From Candidatus Didemnitutus sp. (lineage in GTDB: Bacteria; Verrucomicrobiota; Verrucomicrobiia; Opitutales; Opitutaceae): DNA of 64,000 nucleotides. This document shows positions 25,102-34,427 of this stretch, piece after piece. The notes under the pieces were generated by a model, which worked only from the letters and a program-made list of their open reading frames with translations, was not told where the DNA came from and ran no database searches. The position numbers and the translations under genes are program-made. The stretch lies in NCBI GenBank assembly GCA_017991595.1, contig JAGOQJ010000004.1, positions 124,001-188,000 of the forward strand, written 5' to 3'. Position 1 is the stretch's first letter, and every line of letters starts with the position of its first letter.

Positions 25102-25937
25102 AACCCGTCCTCCAAGTCCGCACCGCGATCCTCTCGGACGTGCACCTCGGCACGCCGCACAGCAAGGCCGACGAAGCCGCGCACTTCCTCAAGCACGTGC
25201 GCTGCGAGCGTCTCATCCTCAACGGCGACATCATCGACGGCTGGCGACTCACCCGCGACGGCCGCTGGAGCAAGTCGCACACGCGCTTCATCCGCCGCGT
25301 GCTCACGCTCGTGCAGAAGAAGGACACGGAGGTCATCTACCTCCGCGGCAACCACGATGACTTCCTCGCCCGGCTGCTGCCGATGGACTTCGGGCGCATC
25401 CAGCTCGCCGAGGACTACGTGCTCGAGACGGCGCGCGGCCGCTACCTCGTGTTGCACGGCGACGTGTTCGACGGCGTGGTGAAGAACATGGTGTTCCTCG
25501 CCCACCTCGGCGATCTCGGCTACGCGCTGCTGCTGCGCCTCAACCGCGCTTACAACTGGTTCCGCGCCCTGCGCGGCAAGGAATACTTCTCGCTCAGCAA
25601 GGCCATCAAAGCGCGCGTGAAACAGGCCGTCAGCTTCATCGGCAAGTTCGAGGAGCAGGTCGCCGCCCTCGCCCGCAATCGCGGCTGCGTCGGCGCCATC
25701 TGCGGCCACATCCACACGCCCGCCGACAAGACCATCGACGGCATCCACTACCTCAACTCGGGCGACTGGGTCGAATCGCTCACCGCCATCGTCGAGCACC
25801 TCGACGGCCGGTTCGAGCTGATCGACTTCAAGGACTTCGCTGCGCGCTTCCCGCTCCCGCGCGGTGAGTCCGCGGACGACACCGAGCCGTTGCCGGATGC
25901 GCCGCTCCCTGCCGCCCTCGCGGCGCTCACCGCGTGA
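25098..25937 (+). CDS. PlcP-like metallophosphoesterase (putative phospholipase C)
   Basis: Calcineurin-like phosphoesterase, 279 residues, with DVHLG, GDIIDGW, GNHDDF, HGDVFD and GHIHTP. This is the UDP-diacylglucosamine-pyrophosphatase-like superfamily, but LpxH normally has GNRD and GHTHRP. The GNHD/GHIH pattern with the LAHLGD and LNRAYNWFRALRG region resembles PlcP, the phosphate-starvation phospholipase C of Sinorhizobium and marine bacteria, which removes headgroups from phospholipids and leaves diacylglycerol. It is coupled by ATGA to a glycosyltransferase and followed by a diacylglycerol-glycosyltransferase-like gene, exactly the partners needed. The substrate is inferred. Confidence 0.8.
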   Translation: MKPVLQVRTAILSDVHLGTPHSKADEAAHFLKHVRCERLILNGDIIDGWRLTRDGRWSKSHTRFIRRVLTLVQKKDTEVIYLRGNHDDFLARLLPMDFGRIQLAEDYVLETARGRYLVLHGDVFDGVVKNMVFLAHLGDLGYALLLRLNRAYNWFRALRGKEYFSLSKAIKARVKQAVSFIGKFEEQVAALARNRGCVGAICGHIHTPADKTIDGIHYLNSGDWVESLTAIVEHLDGRFELIDFKDFAARFPLPRGESADDTEPLPDAPLPAALAALTA

Positions 25938-26025
25938 AGCCTCGCCGGTCTCCGACCGGCAAATTGAAATCCCGCTTTCCACTCCCAGTCCCGCTTCGCG
26001 TCGGTCCCAGACCGGCGCCACCTCC

Positions 26026-27177
26026 ATGCGTCGCATCCTGATCCTCAGCGCCAGCTACGGCGAAGGCCACAACTCCGCCGCCCGCGCGCTCCGGGCGGCG
26101 TTCGCCGCGGCGCCCGACGTCGAAGTCGAGATCGTGGACCTCTTCGCACAAAAGGCCCCGCGCCTCGACCGCCTCTCGCGCCGCGCCTACCTCCGCGTCA
26201 TCAATCACGCGCCGGGTCTGTGGAGTTCGGTTTACGGCTGGCTCGACCGCTCGCCGCGCGCCCCGCTCCTGCTGCGCACGCTGCGCGGCCACGCGCGCCT
26301 GCTGGCGCGCATCCTCGCCGCGCGCCAGCCCGACGCCGTCGTCAGCACCTATCCGGTCTACGCCTGGCTCTTCCAGCAACTGCGCGCCGCCGGGCATCCG
26401 CTGCCTCCGCTCCACACCGTCGTCACCGACGCATTGACGATCAACTCGCTCTGGTATCGTGCGCCCTCCGCCGGCTGGTTCGTGACCGACGCCGATTCCG
26501 CCGCGTTCCTGGTGCGAGCGGGCGTGCCGGCGGCACGCGTCACGGTCTCGGGTTTCCCGGTCGCCCCCGCCTTCGCCGATCGCGATCCCCGCACCGCCCC
26601 GCCCGATCCCGGCGTCGGACCCCGGCGCATCCTCTACATGATCAACTCCGGTCGGGCCCGCGCCCTCGAGATAGCGCGCGAACTGGTCGCCCGACCGGAT
26701 TGGGCGATCACGTTCACCGCCGGACGCGACGTCACGCTGCAGGCGCAACTCAACGAGCTCACCCGCCACGCCGCCGACCGCTGCACCGTGCTCGGCTGGA
26801 CGGACCGCATCCCCGAGCTGCTCATGACGCACCACGTCGTCATCAGCAAAGCCGGCGGCGCCACCACGCAGGAATCGATCAACGCGCTTTGCCCGATGAT
26901 CGTGAATCAGATCGTGCCCGGACAGGAAGAGGGCAACTGGGAGCTGCTGCGCCGGCACAGCGCCGGCGCCTTCGCCGAAGAGCCCAAGGCGATCCGCGCG
27001 ACCGTGGAGCGCGCCTTCGCCGACGACGCGCTGCTCTGGCGCTCGTGGCGAAAAAACCTCCGTCGCCTCGCCCGTCCGGACGCCGCCCGCACCATCGCCG
27101 CGCAGGTGCTTGCCGAGATCGCGCGCGAGCGAAGTGCCAAGAGTGAAAGCCTCGCCACACCCTTGGGCCATACGTAG
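26026..27177 (+). CDS. MGDG-synthase/processive diacylglycerol glycosyltransferase-like protein
   Basis: GT28-family glycosyltransferase, 383 residues. The N-terminal domain begins [17 protein letters not shown], the lipid-acceptor signature of MGDG synthases and UgtP/YpfP. The C-terminal donor domain has [19 protein letters not shown] and [12 protein letters not shown], the UDP-sugar loops of the same family. It would add galactose or glucose to diacylglycerol at the inner membrane. The start ATG was chosen at the family N-terminus, 88 bp after the PlcP-like gene. A small GCCGGTC/GACCGGC hairpin lies in that gap without a T-tract, so read-through is likely. Confidence 0.88.
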   Translation: MRRILILSASYGEGHNSAARALRAAFAAAPDVEVEIVDLFAQKAPRLDRLSRRAYLRVINHAPGLWSSVYGWLDRSPRAPLLLRTLRGHARLLARILAARQPDAVVSTYPVYAWLFQQLRAAGHPLPPLHTVVTDALTINSLWYRAPSAGWFVTDADSAAFLVRAGVPAARVTVSGFPVAPAFADRDPRTAPPDPGVGPRRILYMINSGRARALEIARELVARPDWAITFTAGRDVTLQAQLNELTRHAADRCTVLGWTDRIPELLMTHHVVISKAGGATTQESINALCPMIVNQIVPGQEEGNWELLRRHSAGAFAEEPKAIRATVERAFADDALLWRSWRKNLRRLARPDAARTIAAQVLAEIARERSAKSESLATPLGHT

Positions 27178-27265
27178 CGGAACAAAGTTAACTTTCAGTG
27201 ACCGACAGAGTCGTGGAATGCGGAAGCGGCTCGAAATCGCGGGGCGTTGCGTGTCTGCTGGCGGC

Positions 27266-27832
27266 GTGAAAACCGAGAAGGAGAAGATGATGGCTGGAGA
27301 GCTCTACGACGCGGCCGATCCGCAGCTCACGACAGAGCGGCTGCGCTGCCGGCAACTGCTCGCGGAAATCAACCGCACCTTCGGCGGCGATGAAGCCCGG
27401 CGGCGCGCGCTCCTCGCCGACCTGCTCGGTGCGCCGACCACCGCGTGGATCGAGCCGCCCTTTTTCTGCGACTACGGCACCAACCTTCGGCTCGGGGAAA
27501 AGGTTTTCTTCAATTTCAACTGCGTGGTGTTGGACGTGATGCCGGTGACCGTCGGCGACCGCACGCTGTTCGGTCCGGCTGTCCAGATCTACACCGCCAC
27601 GCATCCGCTCGACGCGCGGGAACGCGGCGCAGGCCGGGAATTCGCCCGCCCGGTCCGCATCGGCGCGGATGTCTGGGTCGGCGGTGGCGCCATCATCTGC
27701 CCGGGCGTCACCATCGGAGACCGCGCGGTGATCGGCGCCGGCAGCGTGGTGACGCGGGACGTGCCGGCGGATGTCGTCGTGGCCGGTAACCCCGCGCGCG
27801 TGATCAAGACCCTCGCTCCCCGCCCGGAGTGA
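27266..27832 (+). CDS. Maltose/galactoside O-acetyltransferase family protein
   Basis: Left-handed beta-helix (hexapeptide-repeat) acetyltransferase of the LacA/Maa type, 188 residues. It starts [14 protein letters not shown] and has the catalytic His in TATHPLD. Hexapeptide turns ([20 protein letters not shown]) and GNPARVIK at the end follow. It transfers acetyl from acetyl-CoA to sugar hydroxyls. The GTG start was chosen because Maa proteins begin with this TEKEKM stretch. An ATG at 27287 with a GAAGGAG upstream is an alternative that would delete it. It lies 88 bp after the lipid glycosyltransferase on the same strand, so membership of that operon is possible. Confidence 0.9.
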   Translation: MKTEKEKMMAGELYDAADPQLTTERLRCRQLLAEINRTFGGDEARRRALLADLLGAPTTAWIEPPFFCDYGTNLRLGEKVFFNFNCVVLDVMPVTVGDRTLFGPAVQIYTATHPLDARERGAGREFARPVRIGADVWVGGGAIICPGVTIGDRAVIGAGSVVTRDVPADVVVAGNPARVIKTLAPRPE

Positions 27833-27853
27833 TTCCCTGACCTCGCGGCCGCG

Positions 27854-29134
27854 TTATCCCGCCAGCGCGCGATTGATCTCGCTGAGCGTGCGCTCCGTCG
27901 CCCCGCGGTTGGCGGCGCTCCACTCGCGTGCGGCGCCAGCGAGTCGCTCGCGCGCGGCACTGTCCTGCAGCAGCTCCACGGCGGCACGCACGAGTTCGTC
28001 GTCCGTCTGCACCTTGCGCACGGCCCCAGCATCGGTGAGCGAGCGGATGATCTCGCGAAAATTAGTCATGTAGGGGCCATGCAGCACCGGCTGGCCGAGG
28101 ATCGCCGCCTCGACCGGCGTCTGCCCGCCGTCGTGCGGCGCGAGACTCTTGCCGACGAAAACCAGATCGGCGAGCTGGGTGAACTTGCGCAGCTCGCCCG
28201 TCGTATCCGCCACGGCCACGTCGACCGGCTGGGCGGCGAGCCCGCTGGAGCGGAGATGAAACGAGCACCCACTGCGCTCGAGCAGCCCGCGCAACTCCTC
28301 GCGACGCTCGGCATGACGCGGCACGATGAGCAGCGACACCGCCAGCCCGCGCGCGCGTGCCGCCTGCAGCGCCTCCACTAAAGCCTCTTCCTCGCCCGGC
28401 CAAGTCGAGGACCCGAGTAGGACCAGCCCTTCAGGCGGCAACCCGACCTCGCGCCGCAGGGCGGCCTTCGCCGATTCATCGAGGAGCGGGATGTTCACGT
28501 CGAGTTTCAGGTTGCCCGTGGTCAACAGCTGATCGACCGGGAAACCCAGCGCGCGGAAGCGCTGTTCATCGCGCTTCGCGGCGCAGAGGAATCGCGTGAT
28601 GCCCCGTGCGAGTGCGCGCACGGCCCAGCGCGCTTTGGCGGAGCGGCGGAAACTGCGGTCGGAGAGGCGCGCGTTGACGCTCAACACCGGCACGCCGCGC
28701 ACGCGCGCCGCATGCACGTGCTCCGGCCAACGTTCGCCTTCCATCAGCACAATGAGGTCCGGGCGCACCTGGCGCCAGGCACGCGCGTTGAAGATCCAGA
28801 AATCGAGCGGGAAATAGCCGATGCCCACGACGAGCGCGGGGTATTTTTCCTTCGCCAGCTTGTAGCCCGTGCTGGTGGTCGTGGTGAGGTAAACCTCGTG
28901 GCCGGCGCGGTGCAGGCCCTCGAGCAGCGGACCGATGGCAAGCATCTCGCCCACGCTCACGGCTTGGAGCCAGATGCGTTTCACGCCCGCGCGTTTCGGC
29001 GGCATTTCCGGCACCTCGCCGAAGCGATGGGCGAAACCCTCGCCGTAGCCCCCGCGCCTGCGCATCCGCCACACGTAATACGGCGACGCGAGAAGCAGCG
29101 CGGGAAGAAAGAGGATTCTGTAAATCCAGATCAC
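27854..29134 (-). CDS. waaA: 3-deoxy-D-manno-octulosonic acid transferase WaaA
   Basis: Adds Kdo residues from CMP-Kdo to lipid A precursor at the cytoplasmic face of the inner membrane. The 426-residue GT-B protein starts with a membrane-anchoring segment (IYRILFLPALLLAS). The catalytic Glu lies in AVSVGEM, and LTTTTSTGY and GNLKLD follow. The C-terminal domain has GSSTWPGEEEAL and HDGGQTPVEAA, all WaaA signatures. The GTG start with GGGGGA upstream fits homologues. A TTG eight codons earlier is possible. It shows that the organism makes Kdo-lipid A. It is convergent with the acetyltransferase gene. Confidence 0.94.
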   Translation of the reverse strand: MIWIYRILFLPALLLASPYYVWRMRRRGGYGEGFAHRFGEVPEMPPKRAGVKRIWLQAVSVGEMLAIGPLLEGLHRAGHEVYLTTTTSTGYKLAKEKYPALVVGIGYFPLDFWIFNARAWRQVRPDLIVLMEGERWPEHVHAARVRGVPVLSVNARLSDRSFRRSAKARWAVRALARGITRFLCAAKRDEQRFRALGFPVDQLLTTGNLKLDVNIPLLDESAKAALRREVGLPPEGLVLLGSSTWPGEEEALVEALQAARARGLAVSLLIVPRHAERREELRGLLERSGCSFHLRSSGLAAQPVDVAVADTTGELRKFTQLADLVFVGKSLAPHDGGQTPVEAAILGQPVLHGPYMTNFREIIRSLTDAGAVRKVQTDDELVRAAVELLQDSAARERLAGAAREWSAANRGATERTLSEINRALAG

Positions 29135-29160
29135 GGCGCGAATTCCCCCAGCAGACAAAC

Positions 29161-29208
29161 CACCGAGGCACAGAGTTCACAGAGCCGATTCTCCGTGTTC
29201 TCCGTGCC
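29161..29208. repeat. Imperfect inverted repeat (CACAGAG-type intergenic element)
   Basis: GGCACAGAGTTCACAGAG (29167-29184) is followed after six bases by CTCCGTGTTCTCCGTGCC (29191-29208), its reverse complement with four mismatches. It fills the gap between waaA and the DHS-like gene. It resembles scattered CACAGAG-rich intergenic repeats and could also form a terminator-like hairpin. Confidence 0.6.
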
Positions 29209-29230
29209 GTCGTAGTTCAAAGGAAAGCGA

Positions 29231-30280
29231 TTACTTCCCCAGCACCCAATTGAAGATCAGCGGGGCGACGATGGTGGCGTCGGACTCGACGATGAACTTC
29301 GGGGTCTTCTCGCCGAGCTTGCCCCAGGTGATCTTCTCGTTCGGCACGGCGCCGGAATAGCTGCCGTAGCTGGTGGTCGAGTCGCTGATTTGCGCGAAAT
29401 AGCCCCAGAGCGGCACGCTGGTGCGGCCGAGGTCCTGGTGCAGCATCGGCACGACGCAGATGGGGAAGTCGCCGGCGATGCCGCCGCCGATCTGGAAGAA
29501 GCCGATCGAGCCCTCGCCGTTGCGGAGCGTCTTGGAGGTGTTGGTATACCAGTCCGCGAGGCGCACCATGTATTCGATGCCGGTGCGCACGGTGTGGGCG
29601 TTGCGGATCTCGCCGGTGATGACGCGGCCGGCATACATGTTGCCGAGCGTGGCGTCTTCCCAACCGGGAACATAGATGGGCAGGTTCTTCTCGCAGGCGG
29701 CGAGCATCCAGGAGTTCTTCGGATCGATCTGGTAGAACTTCTTCAGCTTACCGGAACGGATCACTTTATACATGAACTCGTGCGGGAAGTAGCGCTCGCC
29801 GGCCTTGTCGGCGGCCACCCACTCCTCGGCAACGGCAGCCTCGATGCGGCGCATGGCCTCGCCCTCGGGGATGCAGGTGTCGGTGACGCGGTTCATGTGG
29901 CGGTCGAGCAGCGCCTGCTCGTCGGCCGCGGTGAGGTGGCGGTAGTGCGGCACGCGCTCGTAGTAGTCGTGCGCGACGAGGTTGAAGATGTCCTCCTCGA
30001 GATTGGCGCCGGTGCAGACGATGGCGTGGACCTTGCCCTGGCGGATCATCTCGGCGAGGGAGATGCCGAGCTCCGCGGTCGACATGGCGCCGGCCAGCGT
30101 GACGAGCATCTTGCCGCCCGCGGCGAGGTGGGCCTCGTAGCCCTTGGCGGTGTCGAGCAGCGCGGCCGCGTTGAAGTGGCGGTAGTTGTGGGCGATGAAT
30201 TGCGAGATCGGGCCCTTTTTCTTCGCGAGGGCGGCGTTGATGTCTTCCGGGCGTTTCGTCTGGCGTTTGGCTTTCTTCAT
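29231..30280 (-). CDS. Deoxyhypusine synthase-like protein
   Basis: NAD-dependent aminobutyl-transfer enzyme family, 349 residues, cytoplasmic. Recognisable elements are LAGAMSTAELG, VCTGANLEEDIFN, IGGGIAGDFPICVVPM and ITWGKLGEKTPKF, whose Lys corresponds to the imine-forming active-site lysine of eukaryotic deoxyhypusine synthase (WGK). Bacteria lack eIF5A, and bacterial family members studied so far act in polyamine metabolism, for example as homospermidine synthases. The substrate here is therefore probably a free diamine rather than a protein. No other polyamine gene is adjacent. The N-terminus is Lys-rich. Confidence 0.85.
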   Translation of the reverse strand: MKKAKRQTKRPEDINAALAKKKGPISQFIAHNYRHFNAAALLDTAKGYEAHLAAGGKMLVTLAGAMSTAELGISLAEMIRQGKVHAIVCTGANLEEDIFNLVAHDYYERVPHYRHLTAADEQALLDRHMNRVTDTCIPEGEAMRRIEAAVAEEWVAADKAGERYFPHEFMYKVIRSGKLKKFYQIDPKNSWMLAACEKNLPIYVPGWEDATLGNMYAGRVITGEIRNAHTVRTGIEYMVRLADWYTNTSKTLRNGEGSIGFFQIGGGIAGDFPICVVPMLHQDLGRTSVPLWGYFAQISDSTTSYGSYSGAVPNEKITWGKLGEKTPKFIVESDATIVAPLIFNWVLGK

Positions 30281-30420
30281 GGTCGGTTTGCGCGGATAGA
30301 AACGCGCCGCGCGACGGGGGTCACGTAAATTCTCCGGCGTCCGCGCCGCGCCGGCGCATAGTCCCCTTTGCCCAAAGGGCGAAACTTGCCTCGGCCGACG
30401 CGGTCGTGAAGGGTGTCCCC

Positions 30421-33252
30421 ATGTTGTCCCGTCTCGTCCTCCTCGCCTGCGCGCTGCTGCCCGCCCTGACACCCCTCGCCACCTCCGCCGCGGCGCCGTT
30501 CGCCCACGAGCAATCCGATCTCGCGCCCGATCCGGCGGTCCGCTGGGGCCGGCTCGAGAACGGCCTGCGCTATGCGATCATGCGCAACACCGAGCCGAAG
30601 GGCCGCGCGAGCCTGCGCATCGCCTTCGCCGCCGGCTCGCTCCACGAAACGGACGCCCAGCGCGGCGTCGCGCATTTCCTTGAGCACATGGCGTTCAACG
30701 GCAGCCAGAATTTCGCGCCCGGCACGCTGATCGAGTATTTCCAACGCCTCGGCATGAGCTTCGGCGGCGACACCAACGCCTTCACCAGCTTCGATCGCAC
30801 GGTTTACATGCTCGAGTTGCCCGACACGCAGGCGGAGACCGTGGACAAGGCCTTCACGCTCTTCGCCGACTACGCGGGCGGCTTGCTGCTGCTCGACTCC
30901 GAGATCGACAAGGAGCGCGGCATCATCCTCAGCGAGAAACGCGCGCGCGACTCCATCGCGTTCCGCCAATTCCTCGGCGAATTCGAATTTCTCCTGCCCG
31001 ACGCGCGCTTCGTGCACCGTCTGCCGATCGGCACCGAGGAAGTCATCTCCGGCGCGCCGCGTGCGGAGTTCGTCGATTTCTACGACACTTGGTATCGTCC
31101 GGAGCTGACGAGCGTCGTGGCGGTCGGCGATTTCGACCCGGAGGCGATGGAGGCCAAGTTGCGCCAAGCCTTGTCGGGCCTCACGGCGCGCGCCGCCGCC
31201 CGCCCGCGACCCAGCCTCGGACAAGTCACACCCGTCACGGGCGTGGTCGCCAAATTACTGCCCGAGCCCGAGGCTCCCGCCGTGCAGGTGGCGATCCAGA
31301 CCGTGGTGCCCTACGCCGCCGAGCCCGATAACGCCGCCAACCGCCTCAAATACCTCCCGCGCGAACTCGCGTTGCGCATGCTCAACCGCCGCTTCTCCAT
31401 CCTCGCCAAGCAGGAAGGCGCGCCATTCCTCTCCGGTCAGGTCGGAGCGACCGAGCAATTCGATTTCTTCCGCAACGCCTCCGTCGAGCTCTCCTGCAAG
31501 CCCGAGCAATGGCGCGCCGCGCTCGCCGTGGGCGAACAGGAATTGCGCCGCGCCCTTGAGTTTGGGTTCCAGCAACCCGAACTCGACGAAGCCGCCGCCG
31601 CCCTGCGCAACTCGCTCGAACAAGCCGTGCGCTCCGCCGCCACGCGCCGCTCCGAGGGCTTGGCCAGCAATCTCGTCGAGAGCCTGATTGACGACGAGGT
31701 TTTCACCCACCCTTCCACCCTGCTCGCGCTCTACACGCCGGCGCTGGCCAAGATCACCCCGGAAGATTGCCTGGCGGCCCTGCGCGAGACTTGGGATGAG
31801 CAGACCGGTCGCCGCCTCTTCATCACCGGCAACCTCACGCTCGACAACGCCGAGGCGCAGATCGTCGCCGCCTACGAAGCGAGCCGCGCCGTCGCCGTCA
31901 CCGCGCCGGCCAAGATCGAGCAGCTCCGTTTCGCCTACACCGATTTCGGCCCCGCCGGCACCGTGATCCGCGAGGAGCAGGCCGCGGATCTCGGCGTGAC
32001 GTTGTTGGAATTCGCCAACGGCGTGCGCCTCAACCTCAAGCCCACCGACTTCGAGGCCGGGCGCGTCCGCGTCAGCGTGCGCGTCGGCGGCGGCCGCCTC
32101 ACCGAGCCAGCCGGCCAGCTGGGCCTCTCGTTCTTCGTCGGCAACACCTTCCTCCTCGGCGGCCTCGGCCAGCACAGCTCCGACGATCTCCAGCGCATCC
32201 TCTCCGGCCGCACCGTGGGCACCAACTTCGCCGTCGGCACCGACGCCTTCGGCTTCAGTGGCACCACCAACCGCGACGACCTTCCGCTGCAACTCCAGCT
32301 CATCACCGCCTACCTCACCGATCCCGGCTTCCGTCCGGAGGCGATGCGCCAGTTCCAGAAGGGCGTGGAGGTTTTCTACACGCGTCTGGGCAACACCGTC
32401 GAAGGTCCGCTCTCCGCCGAGGCCCCTCGCCTGCTCGCCGCCGGCGACGCGCGCTTCGGCATCCCGCCGAAGGAAGCCACCACCACGCGCACCCTCGACG
32501 AAGCGCGCGCGTGGCTGAGCAAGGAGTTCGCGCACGGCGCCATCGAGGTGGCCATCGTCGGCGACTTCGATCCCGCCGCCGCGCAGACGCTCGTCGCGCA
32601 GACGCTCGGCGCCTTGTCACCGCGCACGCCCAAGCCCGCTTACGCCGAGGAGCGCAAGGTCGCTTTCCCTGCGGAGCCGATCAGCCAGAGCTTCTTCGTG
32701 CCCACCGAGATTCCCAAGGCCATTGTGCAACTCTTCTGGGAAGCGACTGACAGCCGCGACGTCGACGTCGCCCGCCGCCTCAGCCTGCTCGGCAACGTGC
32801 TCGGCGACCGTCTGCGCGTGAAAATCCGCGAGGAGATGGGCGACACCTACTCGCCCAACGCCGGCATCAGCCTCAGCGACACCTACGACGGTTACGGCCA
32901 CGTCGTCGCCACCGCCACCGTCGCGCCCGACAAAACCCGCATCGTGGCCGACGCGATGAAGGCCGCCGCCGCCGACCTCTTCGCCCACGGTGTCACGGAG
33001 GAGGAACTCGTCCGCGCCAAGCAGCCGGCCCTCACCGCCGTGCGCCAGTCCATGCGCACCAATCCCTACTGGCTCGGCAACGTGCTCTCGTCCGCACAGG
33101 AACAGCCGGAGCGTCTCGACTGGGCGCGCACGCGTTTGAGCGGCGTCGAGGCCATCACTGCCGCTGAGCTCACCGCGCTGGCGCAACGTTACCTCAATCC
33201 CGCCAAGGTCCACGAATTCATCTCCCTGCCCGTGGCGAAGCAGGCGAACTGA
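30421..33252 (+). CDS. M16-family zinc metalloprotease, secreted
   Basis: Large insulinase/pitrilysin-type peptidase, 943 residues, with a signal peptide (LSRLVLLACALLPAL...ATSAAA), so periplasmic. The inverted zinc motif HFLEH is at 85-89 within VAHFLEHMAFNGS. It comprises the catalytic M16 domain, an inactive M16_C domain, and a second M16/M16_C pair (VGDFDPEAMEAKL and VGDFDPAAAQTL mark the two C domains). This is the fused two-half architecture of PqqL-type proteins. The ATG is preceded by AAGGGTG. An upstream GTG is possible. It stands alone, divergent from the DHS-like gene. Confidence 0.92.
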   Translation: MLSRLVLLACALLPALTPLATSAAAPFAHEQSDLAPDPAVRWGRLENGLRYAIMRNTEPKGRASLRIAFAAGSLHETDAQRGVAHFLEHMAFNGSQNFAPGTLIEYFQRLGMSFGGDTNAFTSFDRTVYMLELPDTQAETVDKAFTLFADYAGGLLLLDSEIDKERGIILSEKRARDSIAFRQFLGEFEFLLPDARFVHRLPIGTEEVISGAPRAEFVDFYDTWYRPELTSVVAVGDFDPEAMEAKLRQALSGLTARAAARPRPSLGQVTPVTGVVAKLLPEPEAPAVQVAIQTVVPYAAEPDNAANRLKYLPRELALRMLNRRFSILAKQEGAPFLSGQVGATEQFDFFRNASVELSCKPEQWRAALAVGEQELRRALEFGFQQPELDEAAAALRNSLEQAVRSAATRRSEGLASNLVESLIDDEVFTHPSTLLALYTPALAKITPEDCLAALRETWDEQTGRRLFITGNLTLDNAEAQIVAAYEASRAVAVTAPAKIEQLRFAYTDFGPAGTVIREEQAADLGVTLLEFANGVRLNLKPTDFEAGRVRVSVRVGGGRLTEPAGQLGLSFFVGNTFLLGGLGQHSSDDLQRILSGRTVGTNFAVGTDAFGFSGTTNRDDLPLQLQLITAYLTDPGFRPEAMRQFQKGVEVFYTRLGNTVEGPLSAEAPRLLAAGDARFGIPPKEATTTRTLDEARAWLSKEFAHGAIEVAIVGDFDPAAAQTLVAQTLGALSPRTPKPAYAEERKVAFPAEPISQSFFVPTEIPKAIVQLFWEATDSRDVDVARRLSLLGNVLGDRLRVKIREEMGDTYSPNAGISLSDTYDGYGHVVATATVAPDKTRIVADAMKAAAADLFAHGVTEEELVRAKQPALTAVRQSMRTNPYWLGNVLSSAQEQPERLDWARTRLSGVEAITAAELTALAQRYLNPAKVHEFISLPVAKQAN

Positions 33253-33374
33253 CCGGTCTCATCGCACGCGGACCGGCGGCTCAAGCCCGCCGCGTCCGCC
33301 TTGGTCGGATTCGCACGTCAGCGCGTCGGACGGATTTCACCCGCCGACGCTATTCAGTAGGCAGTGAACTCAGA

Positions 33375-34427
33375 TCAGGAGCGCGGCTCTTCCGAAGGCG
33401 TCTCCGATTCCGGCGCCGCTTCTTCGTGGGCGTGCTCGAGCCGGAGATTCAGCAACGGCACCAACGCCAGCAACCCCACGCACGTGAGACCGAGCACCGC
33501 GTAGCCGGCGACGTCGTGCACCGTGCCGCTGATCGCCTCCGGTCCGTAGGCGTAAGCCCAGCCGGTCAGGAAGAGACTGCGCCCGAGATTCATCACAAAC
33601 GCGAAGAACATCGCCGCGGCGACGAGGAAGACCTTCTTCCACAGCCGATCGAGGAACATCGCCCCGAGGAACGAGCCCGCGAAAAGGCACGCCGTCAGCG
33701 AGCGGATGCCCGAGCAGGCATCGGCCACGCCGACCGGCCCCTTGGGCAGCATCAGCACGTTGCCCTGCTGCTCCAGCGGATAGCCGAGCAGGTCGAACGA
33801 AAACGCGACCACCGTCACGACCTTGCGCAGCAGGAACAGGCTGACGCGCGACTCGATCGCGCTCACCAGCGGTGCGGAGATCAGCCAGATGAGCACCGGG
33901 AAAAGGAACAGCACCGCCACCCGCGCGCGCGGTTCGTTCCACAAATCGGACAGACGGAAGCCCTGCGCCGATCCCGCGCCGGCGGCGCCGCCCGGGGCGT
34001 TGAAAAACAGCAACGGCAGCACGATGCCCACCATGCCGAGCGTGAGCGCGAACGTGCCGGGCTGCGACGCGCCCGCACCGGCGCGATAGAACGCACCGAG
34101 GAGGAACAGCAGCGCCCCGCACGCCAGTGCCAGCGCCGCCAGCGTGTTCAGCGTCAGCCGCACCCCGCGCGAACCGCTGGGCCCGTCTCCGGCCTCGCGC
34201 AACCGCGCCACAATCTGCGGCCAGCGGTCATACACCGCGTAGGCAGTGAACAGCGGCACCAGCCAGCCGAAGGAGTAATCTTCCTTCGACTCCCACCAAT
34301 ACATCTGGTCGAACGCCACGAAGGCCACGAACGCCCCGCTCAGACCCAGCGCGGCCAGAAACGAGGTCGGCACCTGCTTGTGCCAGGGAAGTGCGGGGGA
34401 TTTAGCCGGAGCGGGAGCCGTTTCCAT
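33375..34427 (-). CDS. Exosortase/archaeosortase family protein
   Basis: Multi-pass inner-membrane transpeptidase-like enzyme, 350 residues, eight or more hydrophobic segments. The exosortase catalytic triad is visible: Cys in VADACSGIRSL, Arg in MNLGRSLFLT and His in GTVHDVAGY. Exosortases process proteins with a C-terminal PEP-CTERM-like sorting signal for surface display or exopolysaccharide-linked export. There is no C-terminal EpsI domain. Instead the protein ends in an acidic Glu/Pro tail. The gene overlaps the 3' end of the DUF2238 gene by 26 bp. No PEP-CTERM target is encoded next to it. Confidence 0.92.
   Translation of the reverse strand: METAPAPAKSPALPWHKQVPTSFLAALGLSGAFVAFVAFDQMYWWESKEDYSFGWLVPLFTAYAVYDRWPQIVARLREAGDGPSGSRGVRLTLNTLAALALACGALLFLLGAFYRAGAGASQPGTFALTLGMVGIVLPLLFFNAPGGAAGAGSAQGFRLSDLWNEPRARVAVLFLFPVLIWLISAPLVSAIESRVSLFLLRKVVTVVAFSFDLLGYPLEQQGNVLMLPKGPVGVADACSGIRSLTACLFAGSFLGAMFLDRLWKKVFLVAAAMFFAFVMNLGRSLFLTGWAYAYGPEAISGTVHDVAGYAVLGLTCVGLLALVPLLNLRLEHAHEEAAPESETPSEEPRS

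Noticed and set aside
25098..25937. LpxH (UDP-2,3-diacylglucosamine pyrophosphatase)
   Set aside because: The motifs are GNHD and GHIHTP rather than GNRD and GHTHRP, and the neighbours are lipid glycosyltransferases. A PlcP-like assignment fits better, though a search should confirm it.
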